A DNA stretch of 64,000 bases from Bacteroidales bacterium (GTDB lineage Bacteria > Bacteroidota > Bacteroidia > Bacteroidales > VadinHA17), in NCBI GenBank assembly GCA_030692905.1, contig JAUYBT010000085.1:1-64000 (forward strand), in the 5' to 3' direction. The notes under the pieces are model-generated. The model was not told the origin of the DNA and did no database searches. It worked only from the letters and a program-made list of their open reading frames with translations. Both the position numbers and the translations under genes were made by a program. This document shows, piece after piece, positions 17,231 through 28,289 of the stretch; the first letter of the stretch is position 1, and every line of letters begins with the position of its first letter.

Positions 17231-19387
17231 CTATTCCTCTTCTTCTTCCTCCGAATATGCTTTGATTACAGCTTCCTGGACATCGCCGGGTACCTGGGCA
17301 TATTCTGCAAACTTCATGGAATACATTGCACGGCCACCTGTTATTGAACTCAGTGCAGTAGAATATTTATTCATCTCAGCGAGAGGAACTTTTGCTTTGA
17401 TAACCTCAAAACGTTTTTCACTTGCCATACCGAGAACCATACCACGTCTGCCCTGCAGGTCGCTAATAACATCACCCATACGGTCGGACGGGACCATTAT
17501 TTCAACATCATACACCGGTTCCATAATTTTCGGTCCGGCATTTTTAAATGCCTGGCTGAAAGCATTTCTTCCGGCAAGGCGGAAAGAAATTTCATTTGAG
17601 TCAACCGGGTGCATCTTGCCATCATATACATAAACCCTTATATCGCGGGCATATGATCCTGTGAGTGGTCCAATCTCCATCTTCTCCATTATCCCTTTCA
17701 GGATTGCAGGCAAAAAGCGTGCATCAATTGCCCCTCCCACAATACTGTTTACATAAACAAGTTTTCCACCCCAGGGAAGTTCAATCTCCTCTTTGTCGCG
17801 GACTGATATCTTTATCTCTTTACCACCAATCTTTTGCATGGCTGCTTCTTTGGAGCCCTCTTCATAAGGTTCGATAATCATATGAACCTCACCAAACTGG
17901 CCTGCGCCTCCTGATTGCTTCCTATGCCGGTAGTCAGCCTGCGCTGACTTTGTAATTGTCTCACGATAAGGTATTTTCGGAGGATTGAAGTTAGTGTGGA
18001 TCTTATAAATATTATCAAGATGCCACTTCATAATATTAAGATGGTATTCTCCCTGACCATGAACTATGATCTGTTTTAATTCTTTTGAGTATTCGATTAT
18101 GATGGTTGGGTCCTCAAGATGAATTTTATTCAGAGCTTCACCAAGTTTCTCATCATCACTTTCGCTCTGAGCTTTGATTGCTGTACGGTATTTAGGTTCG
18201 GGGAATTTAACACCTTCATATTTCCAGTCATTACCCGGAACATTAAGGGTATGACCGGTTTTGGTGTTTTTAAGTTTTACAAACGCACCGATATCACCTG
18301 TGTGGAGTTCAGGGACCCGTGTTCTGTTTTTTCCTGCACTTATATAAAGTTGTGCCAGCCGCTCTTTTGTACTGTTATTACTATTGACAACATCGAGATT
18401 TTCCGTAACCTTTCCTGAATATACTCTAAAGTAATGTATCTCTCCGATATGTTCTTCGATTGATGATTTAAATACATAAACGGATGCAGGTCCGGCGGGA
18501 TTTGGTTTAACTTCGTTTCCCTTGCTGTTGACAGGAGCAGGCATATCTGAAATTGAAGGTGTTTTATTAACTATGAATTCCAGAAGACGGTCAACACCGA
18601 TATTGTTTTTTGATGACAGGCATAATACCGGGAACATTCCTCTTGTAACAATTCCTTTGGCAATTCCTTTTTTTATTTCATCTTCAGTCAGGGTATCATT
18701 AGAGAAGAACAGTTCCATGAGTGATTCATCACTTTCAGCTGCTTTTTCAACGAGTGCACTATGCAATTCAGCAGTTTTGGCTGCATGCTCAACCGGAATA
18801 TCAACTAATTCTGCCTTTCCACCGTCTTTCGAATAGCGGAGCATTTTCATTTTAAGAACGTCAATAATAGAATTGAATCCAACTCCTTCATTAACAGGAT
18901 ACTGAATAAGAATGATATTGTTACTTAATCTTTCCTTCAGCATCTCAATTGACTTCTCAAAGTTGGCTTTTTCGTGATCGAGGCCATTTATTACAAGGAT
19001 AAGCGGCTTATGATTTTTTTCGGCGTGTCTGAAATGTATCTCGGTTCCAACCTCAACACCATTCTGGACGTTGATCGTCATAACGGCAGCATCGGAAGCA
19101 AATAATGAAGAAATAACACCACCGCTGAAATCATCGAGACCGGGAGTATCGAAAATGTTTATTTTATGATTCTGAAATTCGGTATAAAGTACTGTTGAAA
19201 AGATTGAGTTTCCGTTTTCATGCTCAATTGGACGATAGTCGGAGACTGTATTATTTCCTTCGATAGTACCTCTTCTTTCGATGATGCCGCCATTAAAAAG
19301 CATTGCCTCTGCAAGGGTAGTTTTTCCTGACCCCGAGTTACCCAGAAGGGCAATGTTTTTAATCTGGTCCGCCTGGAATGTTTTCAT
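17231..19387 (-). CDS. EF-G-like translational GTPase paralogue
   Basis: The 718-residue protein is collinear with elongation factor G. It has the G1 loop GNSGSGKTT (residues 16-24), G3 DTPG (80-83), domain II, domain III (HGQGEYHLNI), domain IV (RKQSGGAGQFGEV) and domain V (GRRGMVLGM). Two key positions differ from true EF-G: the catalytic His after DTPG is Leu84, and the base-specificity motif NKxD is NGLD (134-137). It therefore belongs to the second, non-canonical EF-G group common in Bacteroidota. The canonical fusA lies 1.3 kb away in the str operon. Its role is unknown; it may act in ribosome rescue or recycling, or under stress. It ends in an acidic YSEEEEEE tail. Confidence 0.9.
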   Translation of the reverse strand: MKTFQADQIKNIALLGNSGSGKTTLAEAMLFNGGIIERRGTIEGNNTVSDYRPIEHENGNSIFSTVLYTEFQNHKINIFDTPGLDDFSGGVISSLFASDAAVMTINVQNGVEVGTEIHFRHAEKNHKPLILVINGLDHEKANFEKSIEMLKERLSNNIILIQYPVNEGVGFNSIIDVLKMKMLRYSKDGGKAELVDIPVEHAAKTAELHSALVEKAAESDESLMELFFSNDTLTEDEIKKGIAKGIVTRGMFPVLCLSSKNNIGVDRLLEFIVNKTPSISDMPAPVNSKGNEVKPNPAGPASVYVFKSSIEEHIGEIHYFRVYSGKVTENLDVVNSNNSTKERLAQLYISAGKNRTRVPELHTGDIGAFVKLKNTKTGHTLNVPGNDWKYEGVKFPEPKYRTAIKAQSESDDEKLGEALNKIHLEDPTIIIEYSKELKQIIVHGQGEYHLNIMKWHLDNIYKIHTNFNPPKIPYRETITKSAQADYRHRKQSGGAGQFGEVHMIIEPYEEGSKEAAMQKIGGKEIKISVRDKEEIELPWGGKLVYVNSIVGGAIDARFLPAILKGIMEKMEIGPLTGSYARDIRVYVYDGKMHPVDSNEISFRLAGRNAFSQAFKNAGPKIMEPVYDVEIMVPSDRMGDVISDLQGRRGMVLGMASEKRFEVIKAKVPLAEMNKYSTALSSITGGRAMYSMKFAEYAQVPGDVQEAVIKAYSEEEEEE

Positions 19388-19444
19388 ATTTTTCTGGATA
19401 TTATATGTTATACTTATTTCCTATATACTCTGATGAGAAGGGAA

Positions 19445-19452
19445 CAAAAATA
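19445..19452 (-). promoter_or_regulatory. -7 promoter element for the EF-G paralogue
   Basis: It reads TATTTTTG on the minus strand, about 60 bp before the start codon at 19387, and matches TAnnTTTG. The -33 box is not clear and the region is A/T-rich, so confidence is modest. Confidence 0.35.
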
Positions 19453-19656
19453 ATAATTTTTTAAAAACAGCAGAAGAAAGAGATGAGAATTACAAATTTT
19501 TTATTTCCTTTGCAGCAGTTTTTTGAAATACAGGAGTACCGGTTTTTCTTTCACAGTAAGTTTACAAAACGTTTTTCGCTAGGGAAAGATCGGGAAGGAA
19601 CCTGTTGATAACTTACATTTTTAAGTAAGATATATTGTTTTAAACGTGCTTTAAGG

Positions 19657-19679
19657 CCTGATTATTGGGAATAATCAGG
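19657..19679. repeat. perfect hairpin upstream of the str promoter
   Basis: CCTGATTATT (19657-19666) and AATAATCAGG (19670-19679) form a perfect 10-bp stem with a 3-nt loop. No T-run follows, so it is not a normal terminator. It lies about 50 bp before the -33 box of the ribosomal operon. The rest of 19388-19805 holds only the two promoters. Confidence 0.6.
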
Positions 19680-19726
19680 TATCTGAATCATGTCTGTTAT
19701 TTTGTTTTTAAAAAAATGACATACTG

Positions 19727-19759
19727 TTTGTGAATTAAGAAATAAAAACAATACCTTTG
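19727..19759 (+). promoter_or_regulatory. main promoter of the ribosomal superoperon
   Basis: TTTG (19727-19730), 21 bp, then TACCTTTG (19752-19759) is a textbook Bacteroidota promoter (TTTG-N19-21-TAnnTTTG). Transcription should start near 19766, leaving a leader of about 40 nt before rpsL. Confidence 0.8.
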
Positions 19760-19805
19760 CAAACCATTTTTTTGAGTAAAATTTAATGCTAAAATAATTG
19801 GAAAT

Positions 19806-20180
19806 ATGCCGACAATTCAGCAATTAGTAAGAAAAGGCAGGAAGAAACTGGTAGATAAAAGTAAAGCACCCGCTCTGGATTCATGTCCTCAGAGAAGGGG
19901 TGTTTGTGTTCGTGTTTACACCACAACGCCAAAGAAACCTAATTCAGCTATGAGGAAGGTGGCCAGGGTAAGGCTTACCAACCAGAAAGAAGTAAACGCT
20001 TATATTCCGGGAGAAGGTCATAATCTGCAGGAACACTCTATCGTACTGATCAGAGGTGGCAGGGTTAAAGATCTTCCGGGTGTGCGTTATCACCTTGTTC
20101 GTGGTGCTCTCGACACCTCCGGGGTTGATGGTCGTACTCAGAGAAGATCAAAATATGGTGCTAAAAGGCCTAAGAAGTAA
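19806..20180 (+). CDS. rpsL: 30S ribosomal protein S12
   Basis: 124 residues of the standard short S12. It starts [13 protein letters not shown] and contains [11 protein letters not shown] and the KDLPGVRYH loop. The lysines at the positions where streptomycin-resistance changes usually arise are both present in the wild-type form. S12 sits at the decoding centre and checks codon-anticodon fit. It is the first gene of the superoperon, about 40 nt after the predicted transcript start, and is 19 bp from rpsG. Confidence 0.98.
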   Translation: MPTIQQLVRKGRKKLVDKSKAPALDSCPQRRGVCVRVYTTTPKKPNSAMRKVARVRLTNQKEVNAYIPGEGHNLQEHSIVLIRGGRVKDLPGVRYHLVRGALDTSGVDGRTQRRSKYGAKRPKK

Positions 20181-20199
20181 CAGTTAAAGGAATAAGATA

Positions 20200-20676
20200 A
20201 TGAGAAAGTCAAAACCAAAGAAGAGGATTCTGTTACCGGATCCCAAATATAAAGATTCGTATGTAACGAGGTTTGTGAATAATCTTATGTTCAATGGTAA
20301 AAAGAACCTGGCTTTTAAAATTTTCTACGACTCACTTGAAATAGTCGGAGATAAATTTAAAGGCGAAGGCAAGTCACCGCTCGAAATATTCAAGCAGGCT
20401 CTTGACAATGTTACCCCTCAGGTTGAAGTAAAAGCCCGCAGGGTTGGTGGTGCAACTTTCCAGGTGCCTATGGAGATCAGGACTGACAGAAAGGTAAGCA
20501 TCAGCATGAAGAACATGATCTCTTTTGCAAGGAAAAGAACCGGTCATTCAATGGCTGAAAGACTTGCAGCAGAGCTTATGGCGGCTTATAAACTTGAAGG
20601 TGGAGCATATAAGAAGAAAGAAGATACTCACAGGATGGCCGAAGCAAACAAAGCTTTCGCTCATTTCCGGTTTTAG
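20200..20676 (+). CDS. rpsG: 30S ribosomal protein S7
   Basis: 158 residues of uS7, the 16S rRNA 3'-major-domain assembly initiator. Recognised by the N-terminal basic start ([16 protein letters not shown]), [23 protein letters not shown], and [23 protein letters not shown]. Normal length. It lies between rpsL and fusA as in the classical str operon. In E. coli S7 represses this operon; whether it does so here is not visible. Confidence 0.98.
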   Translation: MRKSKPKKRILLPDPKYKDSYVTRFVNNLMFNGKKNLAFKIFYDSLEIVGDKFKGEGKSPLEIFKQALDNVTPQVEVKARRVGGATFQVPMEIRTDRKVSISMKNMISFARKRTGHSMAERLAAELMAAYKLEGGAYKKKEDTHRMAEANKAFAHFRF

Positions 20677-20709
20677 TTGATTATAAGAGGCAGTAGGATA
20701 TAAGTATAG

Positions 20710-22812
20710 ATGGATAAAAACCTGAAATATACCAGAAACATTGGAATCATGGCTCACATCGATGCCGGGAAGACCACTACAACAGAGCGTATTCTGTTTT
20801 ATACAGGTCGTACCCATCGCATGGGCGAGGTACATGATGGCAATGCCCAGATGGACTGGATGGTTCAGGAACAGGAGAGAGGAATTACAATAACCTCTGC
20901 CGCTACAACTACTTACTGGAAATACAGGGGAGAAGATTATAAGATTAATATTATTGATACTCCCGGCCACGTCGATTTTACAGTTGAAGTTGAAAGATCA
21001 CTAAGGGTTCTTGATGGTGCTGTTGCTGTCTTCTGTGCAGTAGGAGGTGTTGAACCTCAGTCAGAAACTGTTTGGAGACAGGCAAATAAATATGTTGTAC
21101 CAAGAATTGCCTTTATTAATAAGATGGACCGTGCGGGAGCCGATTTTTACAGCGTTGTTCAGCAGATCCAGGAAAAACTCGGAGCTAATCCCGTCCCAGT
21201 TCAGATACCAATTGGTGCAGAGGAGAATTTCAAAGGTTTTGTTGACCTGGTGAATATGAAAGCAGTCGTTTATTATAACGACGAAGCAACTGGTATCCGT
21301 TTTGAGACCGAGAAGATTCCTCAGGATATGAAAGAGGAAGCTGATGAGTGGAGAGGAAAACTGATTGAAGCTGTTGCTGGGGTTGATGATACTCTTCTTG
21401 CCAGATATCTTGAAGATCATGAGTCAATTACCGGAGAAGAAATTCTCGTTGCTCTCAGAAAAACAGCTATTGATGGACTTGCAATCCCGGTAATCTGCGG
21501 AGCTGCTTTCAAAAATAAAGGAGTACAGAGTCTTCTCGATGCTGTAATCGCTTTCCTGCCTTCCCCTGTTGATAAAGGAGCTGTAACCGGAATTGACCCA
21601 AGAAATGATGAAGAAATTACACGTGAGCCGGACGATGAAGCACCATTGGCCGCTCTCGCATTTAAAATAGCAACTGATCCGTTTGTGGGTCGTCTGGCTT
21701 TCTTACGCGTTTATTCAGGTGTTCTCCATGCTGGAGATACAGTTTTGAATATCCGCACAGGGAAAAGGGAACGTATTAACCGTCTGTTCCAGATGCATGC
21801 CAACAAACAGAATCCTAAAGAAAGTATTTCGGCCGGCGATATATGTGCGGGTATTGGATTTAAAGATCTCAAGACCGGTGATACATTATGCGCAATTAAT
21901 AAACCGATATTGCTTGAATCAATGGATTTTCCGGAGCCGGTTATTGGTGTGGCAATCGAGCCTAAAACTCAGGCCGATATTGATAAATTATCAATGGCAC
22001 TCAATAAACTTGCCGAAGAAGATCCGACATTCCAGGTCAGAACGGATCCCGATAGCGGGCAGACAATTATCCATGGTATGGGTGAACTGCATCTGGAAAT
22101 TCTCATTGACCGTCTGAAGAGGGAGTTTAAAATTGAATGTAATCAGGGTGCACCCCAGGTTGCATACAAGGAGGCCATTACAACAACTGCTGAATTCCGT
22201 GAAGTATTTAAGAAGCAGACCGGAGGCAGGGGTAAATTTGCTGATATGACTTTTGATTTAATGCCGGCAGATGAAAATGTAAGAGGTCTTCAATTTGTAA
22301 ATGAGGTTAAAGGCGGACATATTCCGAAGGAGTATATTCCATCAATTGAAAAAGGATTCCGCGAAGCAATGGTAAACGGACCACTCGCAGGTTTCCCTCT
22401 CGATAGCCTTAAAGTAGTACTCAAAGACGGTTCGTACCATCCGGTTGACTCTGATGCTCTGGCATTTGAAATTGCTGCCAAACAGGCTTTCAGGAAATTT
22501 GCGGGGAAATGCAATCCCGTAATTCTGGAACCAATTATGTCTACAGAAGTTGTAACTCCTGAAGAATATGTTGGCGATGTTATAGGCGATTTTAACAGAA
22601 GAAGAGGCAGGGTGGAAGGTATGGAATCGAAAGCAGGCTCAAGAGTCGTTAAAGCAAAAGTACCTCTGGCCGAAAAATTCGGTTATGTTACAGTACTTCG
22701 GACCCTTACCTCGGGAAGAGCAACTTCAACAATGGAGTTCTCTCATTATGAAAAGGTACCTGCGGAAATATCAAACAGAATTGTAGAAATTACAAAAGGA
22801 AAAATTCTTTAA
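20710..22812 (+). CDS. fusA: elongation factor G
   Basis: A 700-residue canonical translocation GTPase. G1 is [19 protein letters not shown] (about 14-32), G3 DTPGHVDF with the catalytic His present, and G4 NKMD. Domain II follows, domain III is [16 protein letters not shown], domain IV has [12 protein letters not shown] and domain V ends RNIVEITKG-like. It drives tRNA-mRNA movement on the ribosome. It is followed after only 4 bp by rpsJ, with no tuf gene between, so the str and S10 operons are fused. Its intact motifs contrast with the divergent paralogue upstream. Confidence 0.98.
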   Translation: MDKNLKYTRNIGIMAHIDAGKTTTTERILFYTGRTHRMGEVHDGNAQMDWMVQEQERGITITSAATTTYWKYRGEDYKINIIDTPGHVDFTVEVERSLRVLDGAVAVFCAVGGVEPQSETVWRQANKYVVPRIAFINKMDRAGADFYSVVQQIQEKLGANPVPVQIPIGAEENFKGFVDLVNMKAVVYYNDEATGIRFETEKIPQDMKEEADEWRGKLIEAVAGVDDTLLARYLEDHESITGEEILVALRKTAIDGLAIPVICGAAFKNKGVQSLLDAVIAFLPSPVDKGAVTGIDPRNDEEITREPDDEAPLAALAFKIATDPFVGRLAFLRVYSGVLHAGDTVLNIRTGKRERINRLFQMHANKQNPKESISAGDICAGIGFKDLKTGDTLCAINKPILLESMDFPEPVIGVAIEPKTQADIDKLSMALNKLAEEDPTFQVRTDPDSGQTIIHGMGELHLEILIDRLKREFKIECNQGAPQVAYKEAITTTAEFREVFKKQTGGRGKFADMTFDLMPADENVRGLQFVNEVKGGHIPKEYIPSIEKGFREAMVNGPLAGFPLDSLKVVLKDGSYHPVDSDALAFEIAAKQAFRKFAGKCNPVILEPIMSTEVVTPEEYVGDVIGDFNRRRGRVEGMESKAGSRVVKAKVPLAEKFGYVTVLRTLTSGRATSTMEFSHYEKVPAEISNRIVEITKGKIL

Positions 22813-22816
22813 AGAG

Positions 22817-23122
22817 ATGAGTCAGAAAATTCGTATTAAACTGAAATCTTACGATCATAATCTGGTGGATAAATCTGCCGAGAAGATCGTAAAAACAGTA
22901 AAATCTACTGGTGCAGTGGTTAGCGGTCCTATTCCGCTTCCAACCCACAAAAAGATTTATACAGTGCTTCGTTCCCCGTTTGTAAACAAAAAAGCAAGAG
23001 AGCAGTTTCAGCTCTGTTCTTACAAAAGATTGCTCGACATTTACAGCTCAACACCAAAGACAATCGATGCTCTGATGAAACTTGAGCTTCCAAGCGGAGT
23101 TGAAGTAGAAATTAAAGTGTGA
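22817..23122 (+). CDS. rpsJ: 30S ribosomal protein S10
   Basis: 101 residues of uS10. It shows [21 protein letters not shown] and the loop region [32 protein letters not shown], which carries the His-Lys tip contacting 16S rRNA. In other bacteria S10 (NusE) also joins NusB in antitermination. It lies 4 bp after fusA and begins the S10 segment. The leader is GAG-rich (AAAGAG) without an AGGAGG site. Confidence 0.98.
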   Translation: MSQKIRIKLKSYDHNLVDKSAEKIVKTVKSTGAVVSGPIPLPTHKKIYTVLRSPFVNKKAREQFQLCSYKRLLDIYSSTPKTIDALMKLELPSGVEVEIKV

Positions 23123-23143
23123 AACCAGTAAAGTTATAAAGAG

Positions 23144-23764
23144 ATGCAGGGATTAATTGGTAAAAAGGTAGGAATGACCTCCATTTTTGATGAAAATGGA
23201 AAGAATGTTCCATGTACGGTTCTGCAAGCCGGTCCATGTGTTGTTACCCAGATTAAAACAGTGGATAAGGACGGTTACTTTGCTGTACAGCTTGGATTCG
23301 ACGATAAAAAGGAAAAGCACACTACTAAAGCCGAAATGGGCCATTTCAAAAAAATCAATACAACTCCAAAGAGGAAACTCATCGAGTTTACAGGCTTTGA
23401 TGAAGGTCAGGTTAAAGAAGGTGAAGTGCTTACATCTGAACTTTTCAGACCCGATAACTGGGTTGATGTCAGAGGCTGGTCAAAAGGTAAAGGATTCCAG
23501 GGTGTTGTTAAACGTCATGGATTCGCTGGCGTTGGCGGACAAACCCACGGACAGCATAACAGGGGCAGAGCACCCGGTTCATTAGGTGCTTCATCATTCC
23601 CTTCAAGAGTATTCCCCGGCATGAGAATGGCAGGTCGTACAGGAGGAAATAAAGTGATGTCACAAAGTTTGAAAGTTGTAAAACTTATGGCCGAGAGTGA
23701 TATAATAATTGTTAGAGGATCTGTTCCGGGTCCAAAAGGTGGTTACGTAATAATTACAAAATAA
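23144..23764 (+). CDS. rplC: 50S ribosomal protein L3
   Basis: 206 residues of uL3. It starts [19 protein letters not shown]. The central loop has [15 protein letters not shown] and the long basic extension [17 protein letters not shown], which reaches toward the peptidyl-transferase centre. L3 starts 50S assembly at the 3' end of 23S rRNA. Its stop codon shares one base with the rplD start (TAATG), indicating translational coupling. Confidence 0.98.
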   Translation: MQGLIGKKVGMTSIFDENGKNVPCTVLQAGPCVVTQIKTVDKDGYFAVQLGFDDKKEKHTTKAEMGHFKKINTTPKRKLIEFTGFDEGQVKEGEVLTSELFRPDNWVDVRGWSKGKGFQGVVKRHGFAGVGGQTHGQHNRGRAPGSLGASSFPSRVFPGMRMAGRTGGNKVMSQSLKVVKLMAESDIIIVRGSVPGPKGGYVIITK

Positions 23765-24393
23765 TGGAATTAGCGATTCTTAATATTAGTGGTAAAGAAA
23801 CCGGAAGGAAAGTTAATCTTGACGATTCAATTTTCGGTATTGAACCTAACGACCATGCTATTTATCTGGATACAAAACAGTACCTGGCCAATCAAAGGCA
23901 GGGTACCCATAGCTCCAAAGATCGTGGCGAGATAGCTGGTAGTACCAGGAAGATTAAAAGGCAGAAAGGAACCGGAACTGCACGCGCAGGAAGCATTAAG
24001 AACCCTCTGTTCCGCGGTGGTGGTCGTATGTTCGGACCAAAACCAAGGTTCTATGGCTTCAAGCTTAATAAGAAGGTCAAACAATTAGCCAGAAAATCAG
24101 CACTTTCATATAAGGCATCAACAAATAATATTATTGTACTGGAAGATTTCTCATTTGAGGCTCCTAAAACAAAGGAAATCATCAAAATGGGAAATAACCT
24201 GAATATTGCGAATAAAAAATCAGTATTTGTTTTACCAGAACAAAATAATAATATATATTTGTCAACCCGAAATGTACATGGGGTTGATGTCGTAATTGCC
24301 AGTGAACTAAGCACTTACAAAATAATGAAGGCTTCAACTTTGATACTTGTGGAGAGCGCAGTTGACGTTTTACAGGCAACATTTGAATACTAG
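23764..24393 (+). CDS. rplD: 50S ribosomal protein L4
   Basis: 209 residues of uL4. The tip that lines the peptide exit tunnel is visible ([20 protein letters not shown] and [10 protein letters not shown], about residues 40-80). The globular Rossmann-like body follows ([19 protein letters not shown]). In E. coli L4 also represses the S10 operon by attenuation and translation control; no matching leader structure is visible here. Start overlaps the rplC stop by one base. Confidence 0.98.
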   Translation: MELAILNISGKETGRKVNLDDSIFGIEPNDHAIYLDTKQYLANQRQGTHSSKDRGEIAGSTRKIKRQKGTGTARAGSIKNPLFRGGGRMFGPKPRFYGFKLNKKVKQLARKSALSYKASTNNIIVLEDFSFEAPKTKEIIKMGNNLNIANKKSVFVLPEQNNNIYLSTRNVHGVDVVIASELSTYKIMKASTLILVESAVDVLQATFEY

Positions 24394-24403
24394 AAAACTT
24401 TGA

Positions 24404-24697
24404 GTGATGAATATTTTGCTTAAACCGATTGTAACGGAAAAGATGACAAGCCAGGGCGATAAATTTAACCGCTATGGTTTTCTCGTTGCCAGAAACGCAA
24501 ATAAGTTACAGATAAAGAAAGCCGTTGAGGAACTGTACAGTGTTACAGTAGATTCGGTAAATACGATGCGCTATGGCGGGAAAATAAAATCCCGTAATAC
24601 CAAATCGGGACTTCTTACAGGAAAAACATCAGCTACAAAGAAAGCTGTTGTTACGCTAGCAGAAGGAAACAAAATTGATTTCTATAGCAATATTTAA
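24404..24697 (+). CDS. rplW: 50S ribosomal protein L23
   Basis: 97 residues of uL23, found at the tunnel exit where SRP and trigger factor dock. Recognised by [22 protein letters not shown] and the C-terminal beta strands ([17 protein letters not shown]). Normal length, with the conserved VTEK start. Ten bases after rplD. Confidence 0.97.
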   Translation: MMNILLKPIVTEKMTSQGDKFNRYGFLVARNANKLQIKKAVEELYSVTVDSVNTMRYGGKIKSRNTKSGLLTGKTSATKKAVVTLAEGNKIDFYSNI

Positions 24698-24705
24698 TTA
24701 CCTAT

Positions 24706-25530
24706 ATGGCAGTCAGAAAGATCAAACCTGTAACACCAGGTCAGCGACACAAGATAGCAGGCACTTTTGAAACACTCACAAGTGCTACGCCGGAGAAATC
24801 CTTACTTCGTCCGCTTAGAAAATCAGGAGGAAGGAATGTTAACGGCAAACAGACTATGAGATACATCGGAGGCGGTCATAAAAAGATGTACAGAATTATT
24901 GATTTCCTCAGGGAAAAAGATGGAATACCTGCAACAGTCAAAACAATCGAATACGATCCGAATCGTTCTTCGAGAATTGCACTTGTTGTTTATAAAGATG
25001 GTGAGAAAAGATATATAGTAGCACCTGTCGGGCTTCAGGTCGGTCAGACATTAATGTCTGGAAAAGAGGCTGCCCCGGAAATCGGAAATACTATGTTTCT
25101 TAGTGATATCCCAATGGGTACTATCATTCATAATATTGAACTTAAACCGGGTAAAGGCGGAGCAATCGCACGAAGTGCCGGAACTTATGCCCAGCTGTCA
25201 GCCCGTGATGGGAAATATGCTACGATCAAACTTCCTTCGGGAGAAACAAGATTGATCCTTTCAACATGCCGTGCAACTATCGGTACAGTCTCTAATCCCG
25301 ACCATAACCTCGAAAGATCAGGCAAGGCAGGCCGCTCACGCTGGCAGGGACGACGTCCGAGAGTAAGAGGCGTGGTTATGAACCCTGTCGATCACCCGAT
25401 GGGTGGTGGTGAAGGTAGAGCTTCCGGCGGACACCCAAGGTCGCGCAAAGGAATTCCTGCAAAAGGTTTCAAGACCAGAGACAAGAAGAAATACTCTGCA
25501 AAATTTATTATTGAAAGAAGAAAAAAATAA
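24706..25530 (+). CDS. rplB: 50S ribosomal protein L2
   Basis: 274 residues of uL2, a large-subunit core protein needed for subunit joining and peptidyl transfer. Motifs are [28 protein letters not shown]-like [13 protein letters not shown], and the C-terminal peptidyl-transferase segment [19 protein letters not shown] with the essential His in DHPMGG. The basic tail is typical. It is 8 bp after rplW. Confidence 0.98.
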   Translation: MAVRKIKPVTPGQRHKIAGTFETLTSATPEKSLLRPLRKSGGRNVNGKQTMRYIGGGHKKMYRIIDFLREKDGIPATVKTIEYDPNRSSRIALVVYKDGEKRYIVAPVGLQVGQTLMSGKEAAPEIGNTMFLSDIPMGTIIHNIELKPGKGGAIARSAGTYAQLSARDGKYATIKLPSGETRLILSTCRATIGTVSNPDHNLERSGKAGRSRWQGRRPRVRGVVMNPVDHPMGGGEGRASGGHPRSRKGIPAKGFKTRDKKKYSAKFIIERRKK

Positions 25531-25540
25531 CTGATATATT

Positions 25541-25804
25541 ATGAGTAGATCAATTAAAAAAGGCCCTTTCATTGATTTCAAACTCGGGAAGAGAATTCTT
25601 GAAATGAATGACGGACAAAAGAAATCAGTGCTCAAGACATGGTCAAGAAGATCAGTGATCTCACCTGATTTTGTCGGACATACTATAGCAGTTCATAACG
25701 GGAACAAGTTTATCCCCGTTTACATTACCGAGAATATGGTAGGCCATAAGTTAGGAGAATTTTCACCTACACGTACTTTCAGGGGTCACTCTGGTAATAA
25801 ATAA
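25541..25804 (+). CDS. rpsS: 30S ribosomal protein S19
   Basis: 87 residues of uS19 from the head of the small subunit: [34 protein letters not shown], and the closing [12 protein letters not shown]. Normal length. Ten bases after rplB. Confidence 0.98.
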   Translation: MSRSIKKGPFIDFKLGKRILEMNDGQKKSVLKTWSRRSVISPDFVGHTIAVHNGNKFIPVYITENMVGHKLGEFSPTRTFRGHSGNK

Positions 25805-25833
25805 GTAATGTAAACATCGAAAAACATTTAGAA

Positions 25834-26253
25834 ATGGGTGCAAGAAAAAGAAATACAGCTGACCAGAAAAAAGAAGCCGCCAAGAACAGATATCAGGCGA
25901 TTCTCAAAAACTGTCCTACGTCTCCGCGAAAGATGAGATTGGTTACCGATCTGATAAGCGGAATGGAAGTAAACAAAGCACTTAATGTTCTCAAGTTCAG
26001 TTCGCAGGAGGCATCACGCAGATTGGAGAAACTACTCCTCTCCGCAATTGCCAACTGGCAGTCGAAAAATGAAGGTGTAAGAGTGGAAGAAAGCAATCTC
26101 TTTGTAAAACTGATTCATGTCGACGGAGGCCGTTCATTGAAAAGACTGCAGACAGCACCACAGGGAAGAGCCTACAGGGTAAGAAAAAGATCAAACCATG
26201 TAACTCTCGTGCTTGACACTATGATTAAGGAAGTTGAAAAAGCATCAAATTAG
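25834..26253 (+). CDS. rplV: 50S ribosomal protein L22
   Basis: 139 residues of uL22. The core is seen in [27 protein letters not shown]. The beta-hairpin that narrows the exit tunnel is in [29 protein letters not shown]. It has a charged N-terminal extension ([20 protein letters not shown]), making it longer than the 110-residue E. coli form, as is usual in Bacteroidota. Confidence 0.97.
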   Translation: MGARKRNTADQKKEAAKNRYQAILKNCPTSPRKMRLVTDLISGMEVNKALNVLKFSSQEASRRLEKLLLSAIANWQSKNEGVRVEESNLFVKLIHVDGGRSLKRLQTAPQGRAYRVRKRSNHVTLVLDTMIKEVEKASN

Positions 26254-26258
26254 AATAG

Positions 26259-26957
26259 ATGGGACAAAAAGTAAATCCGATAGGTAACAGATTAGGTATA
26301 ATTAAAGGATGGGATTCAAACTGGTACGGTGGAAAAGATTTTTCCGGTAAACTGGTTGAAGATACTAAAATCAGGGAATACCTGAATGCCAGGCTCGCAA
26401 AAGCCAGTATCTCCAAGATTATTATTGAAAGAACACTGAAGCTTATTACTGTAACAGTTAATACCGCACGTCCGGGTATCATTATCGGTAAGGGCGGACA
26501 GGAAGTTGACAAGCTGAAGGAAGAACTCAAGAAAATTACGAAGAAAGAGGTTCAGATAAACATCTTTGAAGTTAAACGTCCTGAATTGGATGCTAACATA
26601 GTCGGAAATAATATTGCCCGCCAGCTGGAAGGTAAAATTTCGTACCGTCGTGCAATCAAAATGTCAATTGCCTCCACTATGCGTATGGGAGCAGAAGGAA
26701 TAAAAGTTATGATCTCTGGTCGTCTTGGTGGTGCTGAAATGGCCAGAAGCGAATCTTACAAGGAGGGACGTATTCCACTTCATACTTTACGTGCTGACAT
26801 TGATTATGCTTTGGCTGAAGCACATACAAAAGTTGGACTTCTTGGTGTTAAAGTATGGATTTGCAACGGAGAAGTTTATGGTAAGAGAGATCTCAGTCCG
26901 AATATCGGTGCAAGAAATGCTAAGAGCAAGAGCCTGAAAAGGAAAGCAAAAAAGTAA
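26259..26957 (+). CDS. rpsC: 30S ribosomal protein S3
   Basis: 232 residues of uS3, found at the mRNA entry channel. It has [13 protein letters not shown], a KH-type RNA-binding domain with [17 protein letters not shown] (about 70-86), and a C-terminal domain with [13 protein letters not shown] and [16 protein letters not shown]. It starts 5 bp after rplV. Confidence 0.98.
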   Translation: MGQKVNPIGNRLGIIKGWDSNWYGGKDFSGKLVEDTKIREYLNARLAKASISKIIIERTLKLITVTVNTARPGIIIGKGGQEVDKLKEELKKITKKEVQINIFEVKRPELDANIVGNNIARQLEGKISYRRAIKMSIASTMRMGAEGIKVMISGRLGGAEMARSESYKEGRIPLHTLRADIDYALAEAHTKVGLLGVKVWICNGEVYGKRDLSPNIGARNAKSKSLKRKAKK

Positions 26958-26997
26958 GACATTTAGTAGTATATAATTTTATAACAATATTTGAGCA

Positions 26998-27420
26998 ATG
27001 TTACAACCGAAAAGGACCAAATTCAGGAGAGCTCAGAAGGGAAGAATGAAAGGAAATGCACAAAGAGGCAACCAGCTGGCATTCGGGTCATTTGGTATCA
27101 AAGCACTTCAGGAGAGCTGGATCACCGGAAGGCAGATCGAAGCAGCTCGCCAGGCCGTAACACGTCATATGAAACGTGAAGGTCAATTATGGATACGGAT
27201 TTTCCCCGATAAACCTATTACAAAGAAACCTGCAGAGGTACGTATGGGTAAAGGAAAAGGAGCACCCGAAGGTTTTGTTGTACCCGTAACTCCGGGTAGG
27301 ATTCTGCTTGAAGCTGAAGGAGTACCTTATGAAGTTGCAAAAGAAGCTCTCCGTCTGGGAGCTCAGAAACTTCCAATAACAACAAAATTTATTGTAAGAC
27401 GCGATTACATACAGGAATAA
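26998..27420 (+). CDS. rplP: 50S ribosomal protein L16
   Basis: 140 residues of uL16, which helps position A-site tRNA. It starts [19 protein letters not shown] and contains [35 protein letters not shown] and [20 protein letters not shown]. The 40-bp gap after rpsC is the largest in this part of the operon but shows no promoter match. Confidence 0.98.
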   Translation: MLQPKRTKFRRAQKGRMKGNAQRGNQLAFGSFGIKALQESWITGRQIEAARQAVTRHMKREGQLWIRIFPDKPITKKPAEVRMGKGKGAPEGFVVPVTPGRILLEAEGVPYEVAKEALRLGAQKLPITTKFIVRRDYIQE

Positions 27421-27433
27421 AACTTTGACAGAG

Positions 27434-27640
27434 ATGAAAACTTCAGAAATAAAGGAATTAAGCAGCTCAGATCTTCTCGAGAGAATCGACACGGAGAGGA
27501 CAATGCTCGTTCGTATGAAGCTTAACCATGCAATCACTCCTCTTGATAACCCGCAAAAGGTTAAAGAAGTGAAACTTACGATTGCACGTCTGCTAACCGA
27601 AATGCGTACAAGAGAGTTGAATAAGAAATCTAATAGCTAG
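27434..27640 (+). CDS. rpmC: 50S ribosomal protein L29
   Basis: 68 residues of the small helical-hairpin uL29 near the exit tunnel: [18 protein letters not shown] and the conserved close [18 protein letters not shown] nine bases upstream would add three residues; ATG 27434 fits the family start and was chosen. Confidence 0.95.
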   Translation: MKTSEIKELSSSDLLERIDTERTMLVRMKLNHAITPLDNPQKVKEVKLTIARLLTEMRTRELNKKSNS

Positions 27641-27647
27641 ATCAGCA

Positions 27648-27902
27648 ATGGGAAGGAATCTTAGAAAAGAACGTATAGGTGTAGTTGTCAGTACTAAAAT
27701 GGACAAATCCATCGTCGTTGTCATTAAAAGGAAAGTAAAACATCCTATTTATGGCAAGTTTATTAACAGAACAAAAAAACTGATGGCGCACGATGAAGCA
27801 AATTCATGCAATATTGGCGATACTGTACGTATCTCGGAGACCAGGCCTCTGAGCAAGAATAAAACCTGGAGATTAATTGAAATAATCGAAAGAGCTAAGT
27901 AA
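27648..27902 (+). CDS. rpsQ: 30S ribosomal protein S17
   Basis: 84 residues of uS17, an OB-fold protein that binds 16S rRNA early. Seen in [27 protein letters not shown], the [10 protein letters not shown] loop, and [19 protein letters not shown]. Seven bases after rpmC and 2 bp before rplN. Confidence 0.97.
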   Translation: MGRNLRKERIGVVVSTKMDKSIVVVIKRKVKHPIYGKFINRTKKLMAHDEANSCNIGDTVRISETRPLSKNKTWRLIEIIERAK

Positions 27903-27904
27903 TC

Positions 27905-28270
27905 ATGATACAACAGGAAAGCAGATTAACCGTAGCCGACAACTCAGGAGCCAAAGAAGTTTTATGCATCAGGGTACTCGGTGGTAGCAAAAAAAGATAT
28001 GCTACCGTAGGTGATAAAATTGTTGTGAGTGTGAAATCCGCACTTCCTTCAGGTGAAGCAAAAAAAGGTACAGTAAGCAAGGCAGTTGTCGTCAGAACAA
28101 AAAAAGAGATCCGTCGTGCCGATGGTTCCTATATCAGATTCGACGATAACGCAGTTGTTCTTCTTAACAATGTGAACGAAGTACGTGGTACACGTATCTT
28201 CGGCCCGGTTGCCAGGGAACTGCGTGACAAGTACATGAAGATTGTTTCATTAGCACCTGAAGTGTTGTAA
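27905..28270 (+). CDS. rplN: 50S ribosomal protein L14
   Basis: 121 residues of uL14 at the subunit interface: [20 protein letters not shown], the [19 protein letters not shown] loop, and [13 protein letters not shown]. In other bacteria RsfS silences ribosomes by binding this protein. Length and motifs are standard. Confidence 0.98.
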   Translation: MIQQESRLTVADNSGAKEVLCIRVLGGSKKRYATVGDKIVVSVKSALPSGEAKKGTVSKAVVVRTKKEIRRADGSYIRFDDNAVVLLNNVNEVRGTRIFGPVARELRDKYMKIVSLAPEVL

Positions 28271-28289
28271 CATATTTAAATACACAACG

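Noticed and set aside
19657..19679. Terminator before the str operon
   Set aside because: The hairpin is perfect but no T-tract follows and no gene on either strand ends nearby.
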